Source of the DNA: CAZGOM01 sp964542875 | GTDB lineage: Bacteria > Planctomycetota > Phycisphaerae > Phycisphaerales > Phycisphaeraceae | DNA length: 23,779 nucleotides | Reading direction: 5' to 3' | Assembly: GCA_964542875.1 (NCBI GenBank) | Contig: CAZIWA010000086.1 | Span: 1 to 23,779, forward strand | Shown here: in pieces, positions 15,499 to 22,999 of the stretch | How positions within the stretch are numbered: position 1 is the stretch's first letter | Layout: every line of letters starts with the position of its first letter | Notes under the pieces: generated by a model | What the model was told of the DNA's origin: nothing | Databases searched by the model: none | Seen by the model: only the letters and a program-made list of their open reading frames with translations | Position numbers and translations under genes: made by a program

Positions 15499-15520
15499 AG
15501 TATTTGTTTGAACAAGTATT
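15499..15520 (-). promoter_or_regulatory. Candidate operator upstream of pirin
   Basis: This is a near-palindrome with arms AGTATTTGTT (15499-15508) and AACAAGTATT (15511-15520) around TG, matching at 8 of 10 positions, with a perfect TTGTT-TG-AACAA core. It is 25 bases upstream of the pirin ATG in a locally AT-rich stretch, a typical place for a MarR/HxlR- or TetR-type regulator site. No such regulator gene is visible in the window. Confidence 0.45.
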
Positions 15521-15624
15521 ATCTTATCATGGGTGGTGGGGGTGTCAAGGGGAATGTTCAGGAGGGTTGAATTTATAGGTGGAAATTTACGAGTTATAAA
15601 TTTAAGAGGCTGGAAATAAGGGGG

Positions 15625-16392
15625 TTAGGGTTCGCCGTGGCGTTTGTTCCAGAGGGTGACGGCTTCGGGCTGGCGGGCATAGATGGGGGCGATGAGGAGG
15701 GGGTCGGTGAAGAGGTTCCGGGCCGCCATGGCGTGGCCGAGGTGCCAGATGGAGGAAGCGGAGGAGAGGGTGAGCTCATGAGGGAGCTGGGAGATGTTGA
15801 GGGCGGCCAAGGCGGCGGCGGGGTCTGGGGCGGCCTGGATGGTTTCAGGGAGGATTTCGGCGATGAGGGCGATGAGGGCGATGGGGGCCGATGGAGGGGT
15901 GTGGGCTTTAAGCGTGTCCAAGGTGAAGAGGCCGGAGGTGAGGAGGGGGGCCCAGCCGGTGGGGGAAGCGGGGGATTTTTGATAGAGGTTGGCCCAGCCG
16001 GTGTCGTCTTTGATGTTGAGCATGACGGCGACGAGGTTCGGCAGGGTGGCGGGGTCCAGGTGGGCCAGACCGTAGGCGAGGGAATCGATGGTGGGAACGC
16101 CGACGATTTTTGCGTTGGTGGTGCGGGAGAGGAGTTTGGCGACGGCGATGCCGATACGCAGGCCGGTGAAGGAGCCGGGGCCGACGGAGATGTAGATTTC
16201 GGTGAGGTCCGGCGGGGTGAGGTCGTTGTCTTTAAAGAGTTGGTCGATGGTGGGGACGAGGTCGACGGCGTGGCGCTTCTGGGCGATGTTGCCAATGCCG
16301 ACAATCTGGTTGTCGACACCCAGCGCGACGCTGGAGGCATGGCCTGAAGTTTCGATGGCGAGGGAGACATTGGGTTTTGAAGGTAAAGTCAT
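15625..16392 (-). CDS. tsaB: tRNA threonylcarbamoyladenosine biosynthesis protein TsaB
   Basis: The product is 255 residues from the ATG at 16392. TsaB partners TsaD and TsaE in making the t6A modification of ANN-decoding tRNAs. The ASKHA-fold phosphate-binding start is SLAIETSGHASSVAL (10-24), and the family signature GPGSFTGLRIGIAVAK is at 71-86. The longer upstream frame is rejected because it overlaps the divergent amidohydrolase. TsaB usually ends near residue 230, so length is normal. The start codons of this gene and the amidohydrolase are only 46 bases apart, so their promoters overlap. No clear Shine-Dalgarno is visible. Confidence 0.9.
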   Translation of the reverse strand: MTLPSKPNVSLAIETSGHASSVALGVDNQIVGIGNIAQKRHAVDLVPTIDQLFKDNDLTPPDLTEIYISVGPGSFTGLRIGIAVAKLLSRTTNAKIVGVPTIDSLAYGLAHLDPATLPNLVAVMLNIKDDTGWANLYQKSPASPTGWAPLLTSGLFTLDTLKAHTPPSAPIALIALIAEILPETIQAAPDPAAALAALNISQLPHELTLSSASSIWHLGHAMAARNLFTDPLLIAPIYARQPEAVTLWNKRHGEP

Positions 16393-16438
16393 GCGGTCAA
16401 GATTGTACGACACGAAGCAAAACACCTGAGGCTTGAAG

Positions 16439-18034
16439 ATGACGATGTACTTTGATGCGTTTACGAAGTTTGGCCCGCGCCCAAAGGCCCATGGGGCGCA
16501 CCCGTGGAGCTTTGAGCATTTGACCGCGGAACTGGAGCATTGCTCGATTTCCGGTGCCCTGGTTTCGACGACGGCGCAGACGCAGTACGACGCGCAGTTT
16601 GAGAATCTGAGGCTGAGCAAGAAGCTTGAAGGGCAGCCGAATTTGTTTGCGATCTGGAACGTGCACCCGCATTGGACGTGGGAAATGCCCGAGCCGGGCG
16701 CGCTGGCGGCTCAGATGCGCGCCAACGATGTGCGGGCGGTGACGATTTACCCCAATGCCAACGGATGGCGGGTGGGGTCGGAGCTGTCCAAGCCGCTGTT
16801 TGAGATGCTCGAGCGGACGCGGACGCTGACGATAGTGGATTGGGCGGAGATCGATTCGCTTGATCTGGAGATGCTGCTGCAGAGGCACCCGAATCTGCCG
16901 TTTTTGATTCGCGGGGTGACTTGGGCGCAGGGCCGGGTGGTGATTCCTCTGATCCGGAATTTCAGGAACGCGCATCTGGCGTTTGATTTTTTCCAGTCGA
17001 ACCTGGCGCTGGAGTACCTGGTGAAAGCAGGGCATGAAGACCAACTGCTGTATTGCTCCAATGCGCCGATCATGTCCGCGGGGGCGCACCGGTTTTACAT
17101 TGATTACGCGGATATCTCCCAGACGGCGCGGGAGAAGGTGGCAGGGGGGAACCTCAAGCGGCTGCTGAAAGGGCAGGGGCCCAAAGAAGAGAAGATCAAC
17201 AAGAACGAAGACTTCATCATGGCTGAGGCGCGTGAGGGCAAGCCGCTTTCGCCGCTGGTGATCGATACCCATGCGCACATGCTGGATGAGGGGCTTAACG
17301 GGGCCGGCGGTGCGTACATGATGCTGGAAGGGGGTCCGGCGGGGGTGCGGAAGCTGGCGCAGCGGATGGGCGTTAAGCAGATGGGCATCATGAGCTGGAA
17401 CGGGCCGGTGGGCGTGGCTGCTGACGACGGGAACCGGTGCGTGAAGGAGGCGATGGATGCGTTCCCGGATTTTTACTGGGGGCTGGCGACGTTTAACCCG
17501 ATGCATGACTCGCCTGAAGAGATGCGCAGGAAGATGGAAATCGTTTATGCTGACAAGCGGTTTTTGGGCCTTAAGCCGTATCCGCAATATGGCATCTCTT
17601 ATGCGGATAAGCGGTATGACTGCTGGTGGGAGTTTGGCAATGCGCGCAAGCTTTACGCCGGCCTGCATCCGGTGAACTGGTTCAGCGCCAATGAGTTTGA
17701 TGCGATTTGTCCGAAGTATCCGGACCTGACTGTGGTGGCGTATCACGGCGGGGGGAGCTACGAAATCGCCGATACGTGCATCGCCGCAGCGAAGAAGTAC
17801 AAGAATTTCTTCATTGAGATCACGCTGACGCCGGTGTGCGGCGGGGTGATCGATTACCTGGTGGCGGGGGCCGGGGCAGATCGGGTGATGTACGGCAGCG
17901 ACCTGCCGATGCGCGACCCCAGACAGCAACTGGGATGGGTGGTGTATTCACGGTTGAATGTGGAAGACAAGCTCAAGGTGCTGGGCGGGAATGCGCAGGC
18001 GATGCTGGACCGGGTGCGCGCGGCGCAGAGGTGA
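16439..18034 (+). CDS. Double-domain amidohydrolase (two COG2159/Amidohydro_2 units fused)
   Basis: The product is 531 residues from the ATG at 16439 (GAGG 7-8 bases upstream). The C-terminal half (about 273-531) is a complete amidohydrolase-2 barrel: DTHAH (276-280, His278 and His280), GLKPYP (377-382, Lys379), VAYHGGG (433-439, His436) and YGSDLPMRDP (485-494, Asp488). The N-terminal half (about 1-245) follows the same plan but has lost the metal residues: it starts YFDAFTKFG where DxHxH would be, and has CSNAPIMSAG where GSDxP would be. Normal COG2159 proteins are about 260-320 residues, so this is a fusion of an inactive and an active domain. The reaction (hydrolase or decarboxylase) is unknown. 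Confidence 0.85.
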   Translation: MTMYFDAFTKFGPRPKAHGAHPWSFEHLTAELEHCSISGALVSTTAQTQYDAQFENLRLSKKLEGQPNLFAIWNVHPHWTWEMPEPGALAAQMRANDVRAVTIYPNANGWRVGSELSKPLFEMLERTRTLTIVDWAEIDSLDLEMLLQRHPNLPFLIRGVTWAQGRVVIPLIRNFRNAHLAFDFFQSNLALEYLVKAGHEDQLLYCSNAPIMSAGAHRFYIDYADISQTAREKVAGGNLKRLLKGQGPKEEKINKNEDFIMAEAREGKPLSPLVIDTHAHMLDEGLNGAGGAYMMLEGGPAGVRKLAQRMGVKQMGIMSWNGPVGVAADDGNRCVKEAMDAFPDFYWGLATFNPMHDSPEEMRRKMEIVYADKRFLGLKPYPQYGISYADKRYDCWWEFGNARKLYAGLHPVNWFSANEFDAICPKYPDLTVVAYHGGGSYEIADTCIAAAKKYKNFFIEITLTPVCGGVIDYLVAGAGADRVMYGSDLPMRDPRQQLGWVVYSRLNVEDKLKVLGGNAQAMLDRVRAAQR

Positions 18035-18052
18035 TGGAGTTCGGAGGGAGAG

Positions 18053-18169
18053 TTTTCCGCGACCATCGAGGTCGCGGAAAAATAAGAGTTGTTTAAAAAC
18101 CTCTGCTTACCGTGGGCTGCGCTCGAAGACTCGCTGACCCACGGCTACGGGCTGATGCCCCGATGGGGC
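18053..18169 (+). repeat. Composite A-B-C palindromic element, solitary full copy
   Basis: Hairpin A is a perfect 12-bp stem (TTTTCCGCGACC 18053-18064 with GGTCGCGGAAAA 18070-18081, loop ATCGA). A 28-nt spacer follows. Hairpin B has arms CCGTGGG (18110-18116) and CCCACGG (18138-18144) around a loop with CGCTCGAAGACTCGC. A 12-nt linker beginning CTAC leads to hairpin C, GCCCC-GAT-GGGGC (18157-18169). It begins 18 bases after the amidohydrolase stop. Hairpin A has T before and A after the stem, opposite to an intrinsic terminator. Confidence 0.75.
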
Positions 18170-18210
18170 TAAGAAAATGCGCGATGGGCGCTGAGCCAAT
18201 GATTTTGCCA

Positions 18211-18257
18211 TTGACTTTACATGGACGAGCGGGTTTACTTGGAATATCGTTATTCCA
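18211..18257 (+). promoter_or_regulatory. Promoter with overlapping palindromic operator, first prepilin-like gene
   Basis: TTGACT (18211-18216) and TTTACT (18234-18239) are separated by 17 bp. Directly after the -10 lies TGGAATA-TCGT-TATTCCA (18240-18257), exact 7-bp arms around a central CG, the layout of LacI-family operators. A similar arrangement is found before the second prepilin-like gene. The rest of the gap 18170-18398 shows only the ribosome-binding site GGAGG at 18386-18390. Confidence 0.5.
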
Positions 18258-18398
18258 TGGTTGTTTAGGAGTGACGGGTCTGGTTCCTCCAAGTTGAGTT
18301 CGCGGAACCTGAAGCAGGGGGTTGGGTCAGTGATGGCCATTGCTTTTGTTGTTTTGCGGTCGGTTCCTGTCTCAATAAATCAACTGGAGGGTGGGGCG

Positions 18399-19139
18399 AT
18401 GGATCATTTCACTTCTCGACGGATACTGGGCTTTTCGATTATTGAGCTTCTGGTGGTGGTGGCGATCATGAGCGTGCTGGTGGCGATGCTGATGCCTTCG
18501 CTTAAGAAGGCACGCGAGGTGGCGCAGAAGCTTAAATGCTCAAACAACATCCGGTCGACGGGGATGTCGGCGATCAATTACACGATGGACTACAAGGGGC
18601 AGTTTCCGTCGAGCTTTCAGTCGCATGCGCAGGGGACGCCGCTTTTTCATTACACATCGCAGCCGCTGCTGTCGATCACCGGGTGTCCGTTCAAGGGGAC
18701 GGGAGTGGATGCGACGGGCTGGAGCTATGTGATTCTTGATGCCTACCGGTCAGACGCGGTGGCGTGGCCGAACTGGGGATTCTGGGTGCGGATGGAGAAG
18801 ATCCGGAAGCCCACGCAGAGCGCGCTGGGGCTTGAGTGCTACATCAATCAGACGTATTCGCCGACGTATTGGGAAACCAATACGCTGGCGAAGGGTCGGC
18901 ATGACATGGAAGGGTTGAATGTTGTATTTCCCGATGGGCATGTGGAATTTTTGAAGAGCAACAAGGCGATGGCCTATGACGCGGTGAATGGCTTTTTCAC
19001 CTCCGCGGAATGGCGCACGCGCAACACGGTGCACTTTATTCCCCAGACCGTGACGACGATTCCGTTAAACACGTCGGCGGCGCAGCCGAGGCCGTTTTGC
19101 TGGCAGTTTCAGGGGTGCTTCTGGCACCCGATCGGGTGA
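18399..19139 (+). CDS. Prepilin-like protein with H-x10-DG region, paralogue 1
   Basis: The product is 246 residues from the ATG at 18399 (GGAGG 8 bases upstream). It has a type IV prepilin/pseudopilin N-terminus: a short leader, G-FSIIELLVVVAIMSVLVA with the Gly/Phe cleavage site and Glu at +5, then a hydrophobic helix and PSLKKAREVAQKLKCSNNIR. Near the C-terminus GRHDMEGLNVVFPDGHVEFL resembles the planctomycete prepilin-processing-associated H-x9-DG motif, with one extra residue. The protein ends GCFWHPIG. It is probably processed by a prepilin peptidase and exposed at the membrane or surface. The extracellular role is unknown. Confidence 0.85.
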   Translation: MDHFTSRRILGFSIIELLVVVAIMSVLVAMLMPSLKKAREVAQKLKCSNNIRSTGMSAINYTMDYKGQFPSSFQSHAQGTPLFHYTSQPLLSITGCPFKGTGVDATGWSYVILDAYRSDAVAWPNWGFWVRMEKIRKPTQSALGLECYINQTYSPTYWETNTLAKGRHDMEGLNVVFPDGHVEFLKSNKAMAYDAVNGFFTSAEWRTRNTVHFIPQTVTTIPLNTSAAQPRPFCWQFQGCFWHPIG

Positions 19140-19235
19140 GCGGGGCGGCGGAGGAGTTGAGGACTGATTGGGTGAAATTGAGGTGTAGTTTATTGAAATA
19201 GTCTTGCTGAAGGGGCGTTTGGCCTCATGTAAAGC

Positions 19236-19258
19236 TATACTTATTCATCGTTTTGAAT
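19236..19258 (+). promoter_or_regulatory. -10 box with overlapping palindrome, second prepilin-like gene
   Basis: TATACT (19236-19241) is followed at once by ATTCA-TCGTTT-TGAAT (19243-19258). The centre ATCGTT and the position just after the -10 match the site at 18240-18257. No convincing -35 exists at 17 bp. The remainder of the 180-base gap 19140-19319 shows only the GGAG ribosome-binding site at 19310-19313. Confidence 0.35.
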
Positions 19259-19319
19259 TACTCGCGCTCAAGCTCCAGGAATGGGCGCATGCCTGCTTTG
19301 CCCACTGACGGAGCATGAC

Positions 19320-20030
19320 ATGAGACAGCCAATGAATCATGAACGTTCAAGTCATCGCACCGACGGGTTTTCGCTTGTGGAACTGTTGGTGGTGATCGCC
19401 ATCGTGGGGCTTTTGGTCGCCCTGATGATGCCATCGCTCAAACGTGCGCGGGATGTGGCCAAGCGGATGCAGTGTTCCAATGCGATTCGGCAGGTGGGGA
19501 TTGCGACGGCGACGTATGCCACGGATAACAAGCAGATCATTCCGACAGGTTTTCAGGCGACGGCGGCGACGGACCCGCTTTACAATTATCTGACGCAGAA
19601 CCTGCCGGTGAAGGGGTGCCCTTACAAGGGCAAGGGGGCGCACGAGGCGCTGAGCAACTCGGTGAGCTTCACGATCAACGACTACTACCGGTTTGATGCG
19701 ACGACATGGAACTGTTGGGGGCCGCTGCGGCTGGATAAGCTCAATAAGCCGTCAACCAGCATTCTGGGGCTGGACTGCTACATCACGCAGACGTACTCGC
19801 CGATTTACTGGGAGACGTACACGCTGGCGGAAGGCCGACATGACGGCGAGGGATTGACGTTCGTGTTCCCCGATGGGCACACGGAGCATTTGAAGGGTGG
19901 AACACCCGATGTGTCGTTGAACTACTATGGGGCCGAGTGGCGTACGCGGTTTCCGTCGCATTCGATACCGCAGACGGTGACGACGGGGCCGTGTGTTTTG
20001 TATCGCGGATGCTTCTGGCATCCGATCTGA
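19320..20030 (+). CDS. Prepilin-like protein with H-x10-DG region, paralogue 2
   Basis: The product is 236 residues from the ATG at 19320 (GGAG 6 bases upstream). It has the same architecture as the preceding gene: DGFSLVELLVVIAIVGLLVA, MPSLKRARDVAKRMQCSNAIR, then GRHDGEGLTFVFPDGHTEHL and a C-terminus GCFWHPI. Many long stretches are shared (ITQTYSPIYWETYTLAEGRH against INQTYSPTYWETNTLAKGRH), so the pair arose by tandem duplication. It is followed closely by the LacI-family gene (50 bases). Confidence 0.85.
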   Translation: MRQPMNHERSSHRTDGFSLVELLVVIAIVGLLVALMMPSLKRARDVAKRMQCSNAIRQVGIATATYATDNKQIIPTGFQATAATDPLYNYLTQNLPVKGCPYKGKGAHEALSNSVSFTINDYYRFDATTWNCWGPLRLDKLNKPSTSILGLDCYITQTYSPIYWETYTLAEGRHDGEGLTFVFPDGHTEHLKGGTPDVSLNYYGAEWRTRFPSHSIPQTVTTGPCVLYRGCFWHPI

Positions 20031-20080
20031 GGGGCCTTGCGCCCGAGGGCGCTGGTTTTGGAGAGGCAAGGTCTTCTGGG

Positions 20081-21136
20081 ATGAGCGCTCAAATCGATAA
20101 AAAGCGGCCAAGCGGCCTGGTGACGATTGCCCAGGTGGCACGGGCCAGCGGTGTGGCGACGTCGACGGCGTCGCACATTTTGAATGAGCGGGCGGACTTC
20201 AGCGCGACGCAGGAGACACGCAAGCGCGTGCATGAGGCGGCAGCGGCGCTGGGATATCGGCCGAATCTTGCGGCGCGTGTGCTCAGAGGGGCCAAGACCA
20301 ATACGATCGGGTTGATTACGCCGACGTTGATCTATGAAGCCACCGCGGCCAAGTGCGTGGCATTTGAAGCGCTGGCGCGGGCTGCGGGGTATCTGACGAT
20401 GATCACCGTGACCCCAGAAGACCCGGATGCTCAGGATCGGCTGATTCTGGCGCTGAAGGACCGACAGGTGGATGGGATCGCGATTTATCCGACCAAGCAG
20501 GGCCCGCACAAGGAACTGAAAGCGCTGATCAATGCGGGCTTCCCCGTGGTGACATTCGGCGCCGCGGGCCAAGGGCTGGATGCGGATGACATTTCACTGG
20601 ACTACTACCAAGGCGGGGTGCTGCAGGCGAAGCATTTGATCGAGCTTGGGCACAAGAAAGTCTGGTTCGTCAGCCGGACGGAAGACGGGAAGCTTTTTCA
20701 GACGGTGCAACTGCGGCAGGATGGGCTGCGCGACACGCTGGCGCAGGCCGGCATCGAGCTCAAGGAACAGTACTGGCCGCTGCTGCCGGATGTGAGCCAG
20801 GCGACGATGCGCAAGTATGACCGGGAGATGATGGAGTTTCTGCGCGACAAACATAAGAGCGTGGATGCCGTGGTGGCCAGCAACGACGATATTGCGGTGT
20901 CGGTGCTGCTGGCGGCAAGGGAACTGGGGCTGACGGTGCCGGCGGACCTGGCGGTGGTGGGTTATGACGATGCCCGCGTGGGACGCGCGTCGCTGACTTC
21001 CATTGCGCACGACTGCGATCTGGTGGCGCAATCGGGGTTTGAATTTTTGATGCAGCGGGTGCGAAGTGAAACCGGGCCGGCACGGAAAAAAGTGATTTGC
21101 GCGAGTTTGGTGGTGCGGTCTTCGACAGTCCGGTGA
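20081..21136 (+). CDS. LacI/GalR-family transcription regulator
   Basis: The product is 351 residues. The helix-turn-helix runs from about 15 to 60 (VTIAQVARASGVATSTASHILN, then RVHEAAAALGYRPNLAARVL) with the typical hinge helix. The periplasmic-binding-like core follows (TIGLITPTLI ... VVASNDDIAVSVLLAARELGLTVPADLAVVGYDD), ending LVVRSST, as the family does. Start at 20081 because upstream codons belong to the prepilin-like gene. It is co-directional with the gene before (50 bases) and after (56 bases). It may repress the prepilin-like genes through the palindromes at 18240 and 19243, an inference. The sugar ligand is unknown. Confidence 0.92.
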   Translation: MSAQIDKKRPSGLVTIAQVARASGVATSTASHILNERADFSATQETRKRVHEAAAALGYRPNLAARVLRGAKTNTIGLITPTLIYEATAAKCVAFEALARAAGYLTMITVTPEDPDAQDRLILALKDRQVDGIAIYPTKQGPHKELKALINAGFPVVTFGAAGQGLDADDISLDYYQGGVLQAKHLIELGHKKVWFVSRTEDGKLFQTVQLRQDGLRDTLAQAGIELKEQYWPLLPDVSQATMRKYDREMMEFLRDKHKSVDAVVASNDDIAVSVLLAARELGLTVPADLAVVGYDDARVGRASLTSIAHDCDLVAQSGFEFLMQRVRSETGPARKKVICASLVVRSSTVR

Positions 21137-21192
21137 TCGGGGGTGTATCTTGTCTGTGGTGTTCCGTTCAATCAAGCCAAGAGAGAGAAAGC

Positions 21193-22326
21193 ATGTCCAA
21201 GGACTACCAGGTAGGCGCGTACTATTTTCCCAATTACCACGTCGATGCCCGCAATGTGAAGAAACATGGCCCGGGCTGGACGGAGTGGGAACTGGTGAAA
21301 AAAGCCGTGCCGCGCTGGAAAGGGCACCAGCAGCCTCGCGTGCCGGCATGGGGATACACCGACGAAGCCAACCCCGTGGACATGGCGCAGAAGATCGACG
21401 CGGCGGCGGACCATGGGCTGGATTACTGGATTTTCGACTGGTACTGGTACAACGACGGCCCCTTCCTTGAGCGCGGCCTGGATGAAGGCTTTCTGGGCGC
21501 CAAAAACAACCAGCGGCTGAAGTTCGCGCTGATGTGGGCCAACCACGATTGGATCGACATTCATCCGGCGCACAATCCGCGTCGGGATACGCTGATGTAT
21601 CCGGGCGAGGTGACGCCTGAGACGTTCGCCAAGGTGTGCGACCATGTGATCGAGAAGTACTTCAAGCATCCTTCGTACTTCACGATCGACGGGCTGTCGT
21701 ACTTCTCGTTTTACGACTTGAACGCACTGGTTTCCGGCCTGGGTGGGCTGGAAGGGACGCGCCTGGCGTTTGAGCAGTTCCGTGACAAGGCGGTGAAAGC
21801 CGGCCTGCCGGGCGTACACATCAATGCGGTGGTGTGGAGCGTGAAGATCCTGCCCAACGAGCAGAAGGTGTCCAACCCGGTTGAACTGGTGGACTACCTG
21901 GGCTTTGACAGCATCACGTCGTACGTGTGGATCCATCACGTGCCGATGCCGAATTTTCCTGAGACGCAGTACGACGAGATCGCCAGGGCAGGCAAGGCGT
22001 ATTGGGAGAGCACGGTGGGCAAGTACGCGGTGCCGTACTACCCCAATGTGACGATGGGGTGGGATGCCTCCGCGCGCACGCAGCACGATGAGCCGCATGC
22101 GAACATCGGATACCCGTACATGCCGGCGATGGCGAACAACACGCCTGAGGCGTTTGAGAAGGCGCTGCGCGAAGCCAAGGCGTTTTTGGACACCAAGCCC
22201 GCAGGGGAGAGGATCCTGAACATCAATGCGTGGAACGAGTGGACCGAAGGCAGTTATCTGGAACCGGATACCGTGAACGGGATGGGGTATCTGGAGGCGA
22301 TTAAACGGGTGTTTGGAAAGGCATAA
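21193..22326 (+). CDS. WbsX/GH99-like glycan-processing protein
   Basis: The product is 377 residues. The opening VGAYYFPNYHVDAR, the central YWIFDWYWYNDGPFLERGLD (78-97) and FALMWANHDW, and the C-terminal NAWNEWTEGSYLEPD (345-359) are hallmarks of the WbsX/glycosyltransferase-like family that shares a barrel with endo-alpha-mannosidases (GH99). WNEW-EG probably carries a catalytic or sugar-binding Glu. The start is supported by an AGAGAGA purine stretch before the ATG. There is no signal peptide. It follows the LacI regulator closely, so is likely the enzyme of a regulated glycan locus. Confidence 0.87.
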   Translation: MSKDYQVGAYYFPNYHVDARNVKKHGPGWTEWELVKKAVPRWKGHQQPRVPAWGYTDEANPVDMAQKIDAAADHGLDYWIFDWYWYNDGPFLERGLDEGFLGAKNNQRLKFALMWANHDWIDIHPAHNPRRDTLMYPGEVTPETFAKVCDHVIEKYFKHPSYFTIDGLSYFSFYDLNALVSGLGGLEGTRLAFEQFRDKAVKAGLPGVHINAVVWSVKILPNEQKVSNPVELVDYLGFDSITSYVWIHHVPMPNFPETQYDEIARAGKAYWESTVGKYAVPYYPNVTMGWDASARTQHDEPHANIGYPYMPAMANNTPEAFEKALREAKAFLDTKPAGERILNINAWNEWTEGSYLEPDTVNGMGYLEAIKRVFGKA

Positions 22327-22395
22327 GGCATAAGGGAAAAGGGACAAGGCAGAGCATCGAATGGGGGATTTGAAATGTCGCAAATTAAGGCTTGT

Positions 22396-22495
22396 GCCCC
22401 GAAGGGGGCATAAGCCTATAGCCGGAGGCAAGCGAGTCTTCGAGCACAGTCCCCGGTTGAGAAAACGTTGTTGTTTTTCAGAGCCCCGAAGGGGT
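22396..22495 (-). repeat. Composite A-B-C palindromic element, left of RAYT (reverse)
   Basis: Read on the minus strand: hairpin A GCCCC-type (22483-22495), a 27-nt spacer, hairpin B (22422-22456, imperfect CCGGAGGC/GTCCCCGG arms around CGAGTCTTCGAG), a 12-nt linker beginning CTAT, then hairpin C GCCCC-GAAG-GGGGC (22396-22409). It lies 70 bases after the WbsX-like stop and 14 bases from the RAYT stop codon, facing the copy at 23000-23113. Confidence 0.75.
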
Positions 22496-22508
22496 GGCAG
22501 TTATTGGA

Positions 22509-22952
22509 CTACTGGAAATAGCGCATATCGACTTCGACGCCGTGCTTTTTCAGAAGCTTAAGCAATTCGGTTTTCGAGTCGATTGTCTCGTGATGCTTCT
22601 CTTGATTTTGGATGTACTCGATGACTTTGTTTTCGCTCGACTTACTGACGCTGAAAATGCGGTAGCCCTCCTGCCATGCGAATTCGGGTCGGCGCAGATA
22701 TTCATGAATCCACTTGCTGGAGTTAGATTTGATGTCGCGAATGAGGTCGGATAAGGATGCGTCTGGACGGTAACGCAGGAGGATATGTACATGATCGGGT
22801 ATGCCGCCGATGATTTGGGAGGATCTTCCCAGGTTCCGGATGGCGCCGCCCATGTAATTGAAAACGCGTTCGCGTATGTCGTTGGTGAGGAAGTTTTCCC
22901 GGTGTTTTGTGGCAAAAATGATGCGATAGAGCAATTGATTGTATGACGGCAT
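22509..22952 (-). CDS. REP-associated tyrosine transposase (RAYT, TnpA_REP family)
   Basis: The product is 147 residues from the ATG at 22952, where GGAGG is 6 bases upstream. It is an IS200/Y1-like HUH nuclease: the metal-binding HUH triplet HVH is at 54-56 (GGIPDHVHILLRY), and the catalytic Tyr113 is in VIEYIQNQEKHH. WQEGYRIFSVSKS (93-105) is typical of the family. RAYTs nick and rejoin GTAG-type REP hairpins and are thought to spread REPs. Codon use is less G/C-ending than in neighbouring genes, suggesting recent acquisition. It is intact and lies between facing REP elements. Confidence 0.93.
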   Translation of the reverse strand: MPSYNQLLYRIIFATKHRENFLTNDIRERVFNYMGGAIRNLGRSSQIIGGIPDHVHILLRYRPDASLSDLIRDIKSNSSKWIHEYLRRPEFAWQEGYRIFSVSKSSENKVIEYIQNQEKHHETIDSKTELLKLLKKHGVEVDMRYFQ

Positions 22953-22999
22953 GGTTTTCCTCCGGAAAAGATGCTTGCGCCTGGGGAGCTTTGCTGTCG

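Noticed and set aside
15570..15602. AATTTATA/TATAAATT inverted repeat before the tsaB 3' end
   Set aside because: The 8-bp arms are pure A/T with a 17-nt loop, too weak for a terminator and likely in AT-rich DNA by chance.
16397..17929. 510-codon open frame antisense to the amidohydrolase
   Set aside because: It is rich in Arg, His and Pro, with no domain, and mirrors the codon bias of a well-supported plus-strand amidohydrolase.
18053..18081. Strong hairpin after the amidohydrolase as an intrinsic terminator
   Set aside because: The T-run lies before and the A-run after the stem on the plus strand, the reverse of a terminator, and no U-tract follows. It fits better as hairpin A of the composite element.
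21172..22431. 419-codon open frame antisense to the WbsX-like gene
   Set aside because: It is a shadow of the plus-strand gene, with Arg/His/Val-rich composition and no recognisable motif.
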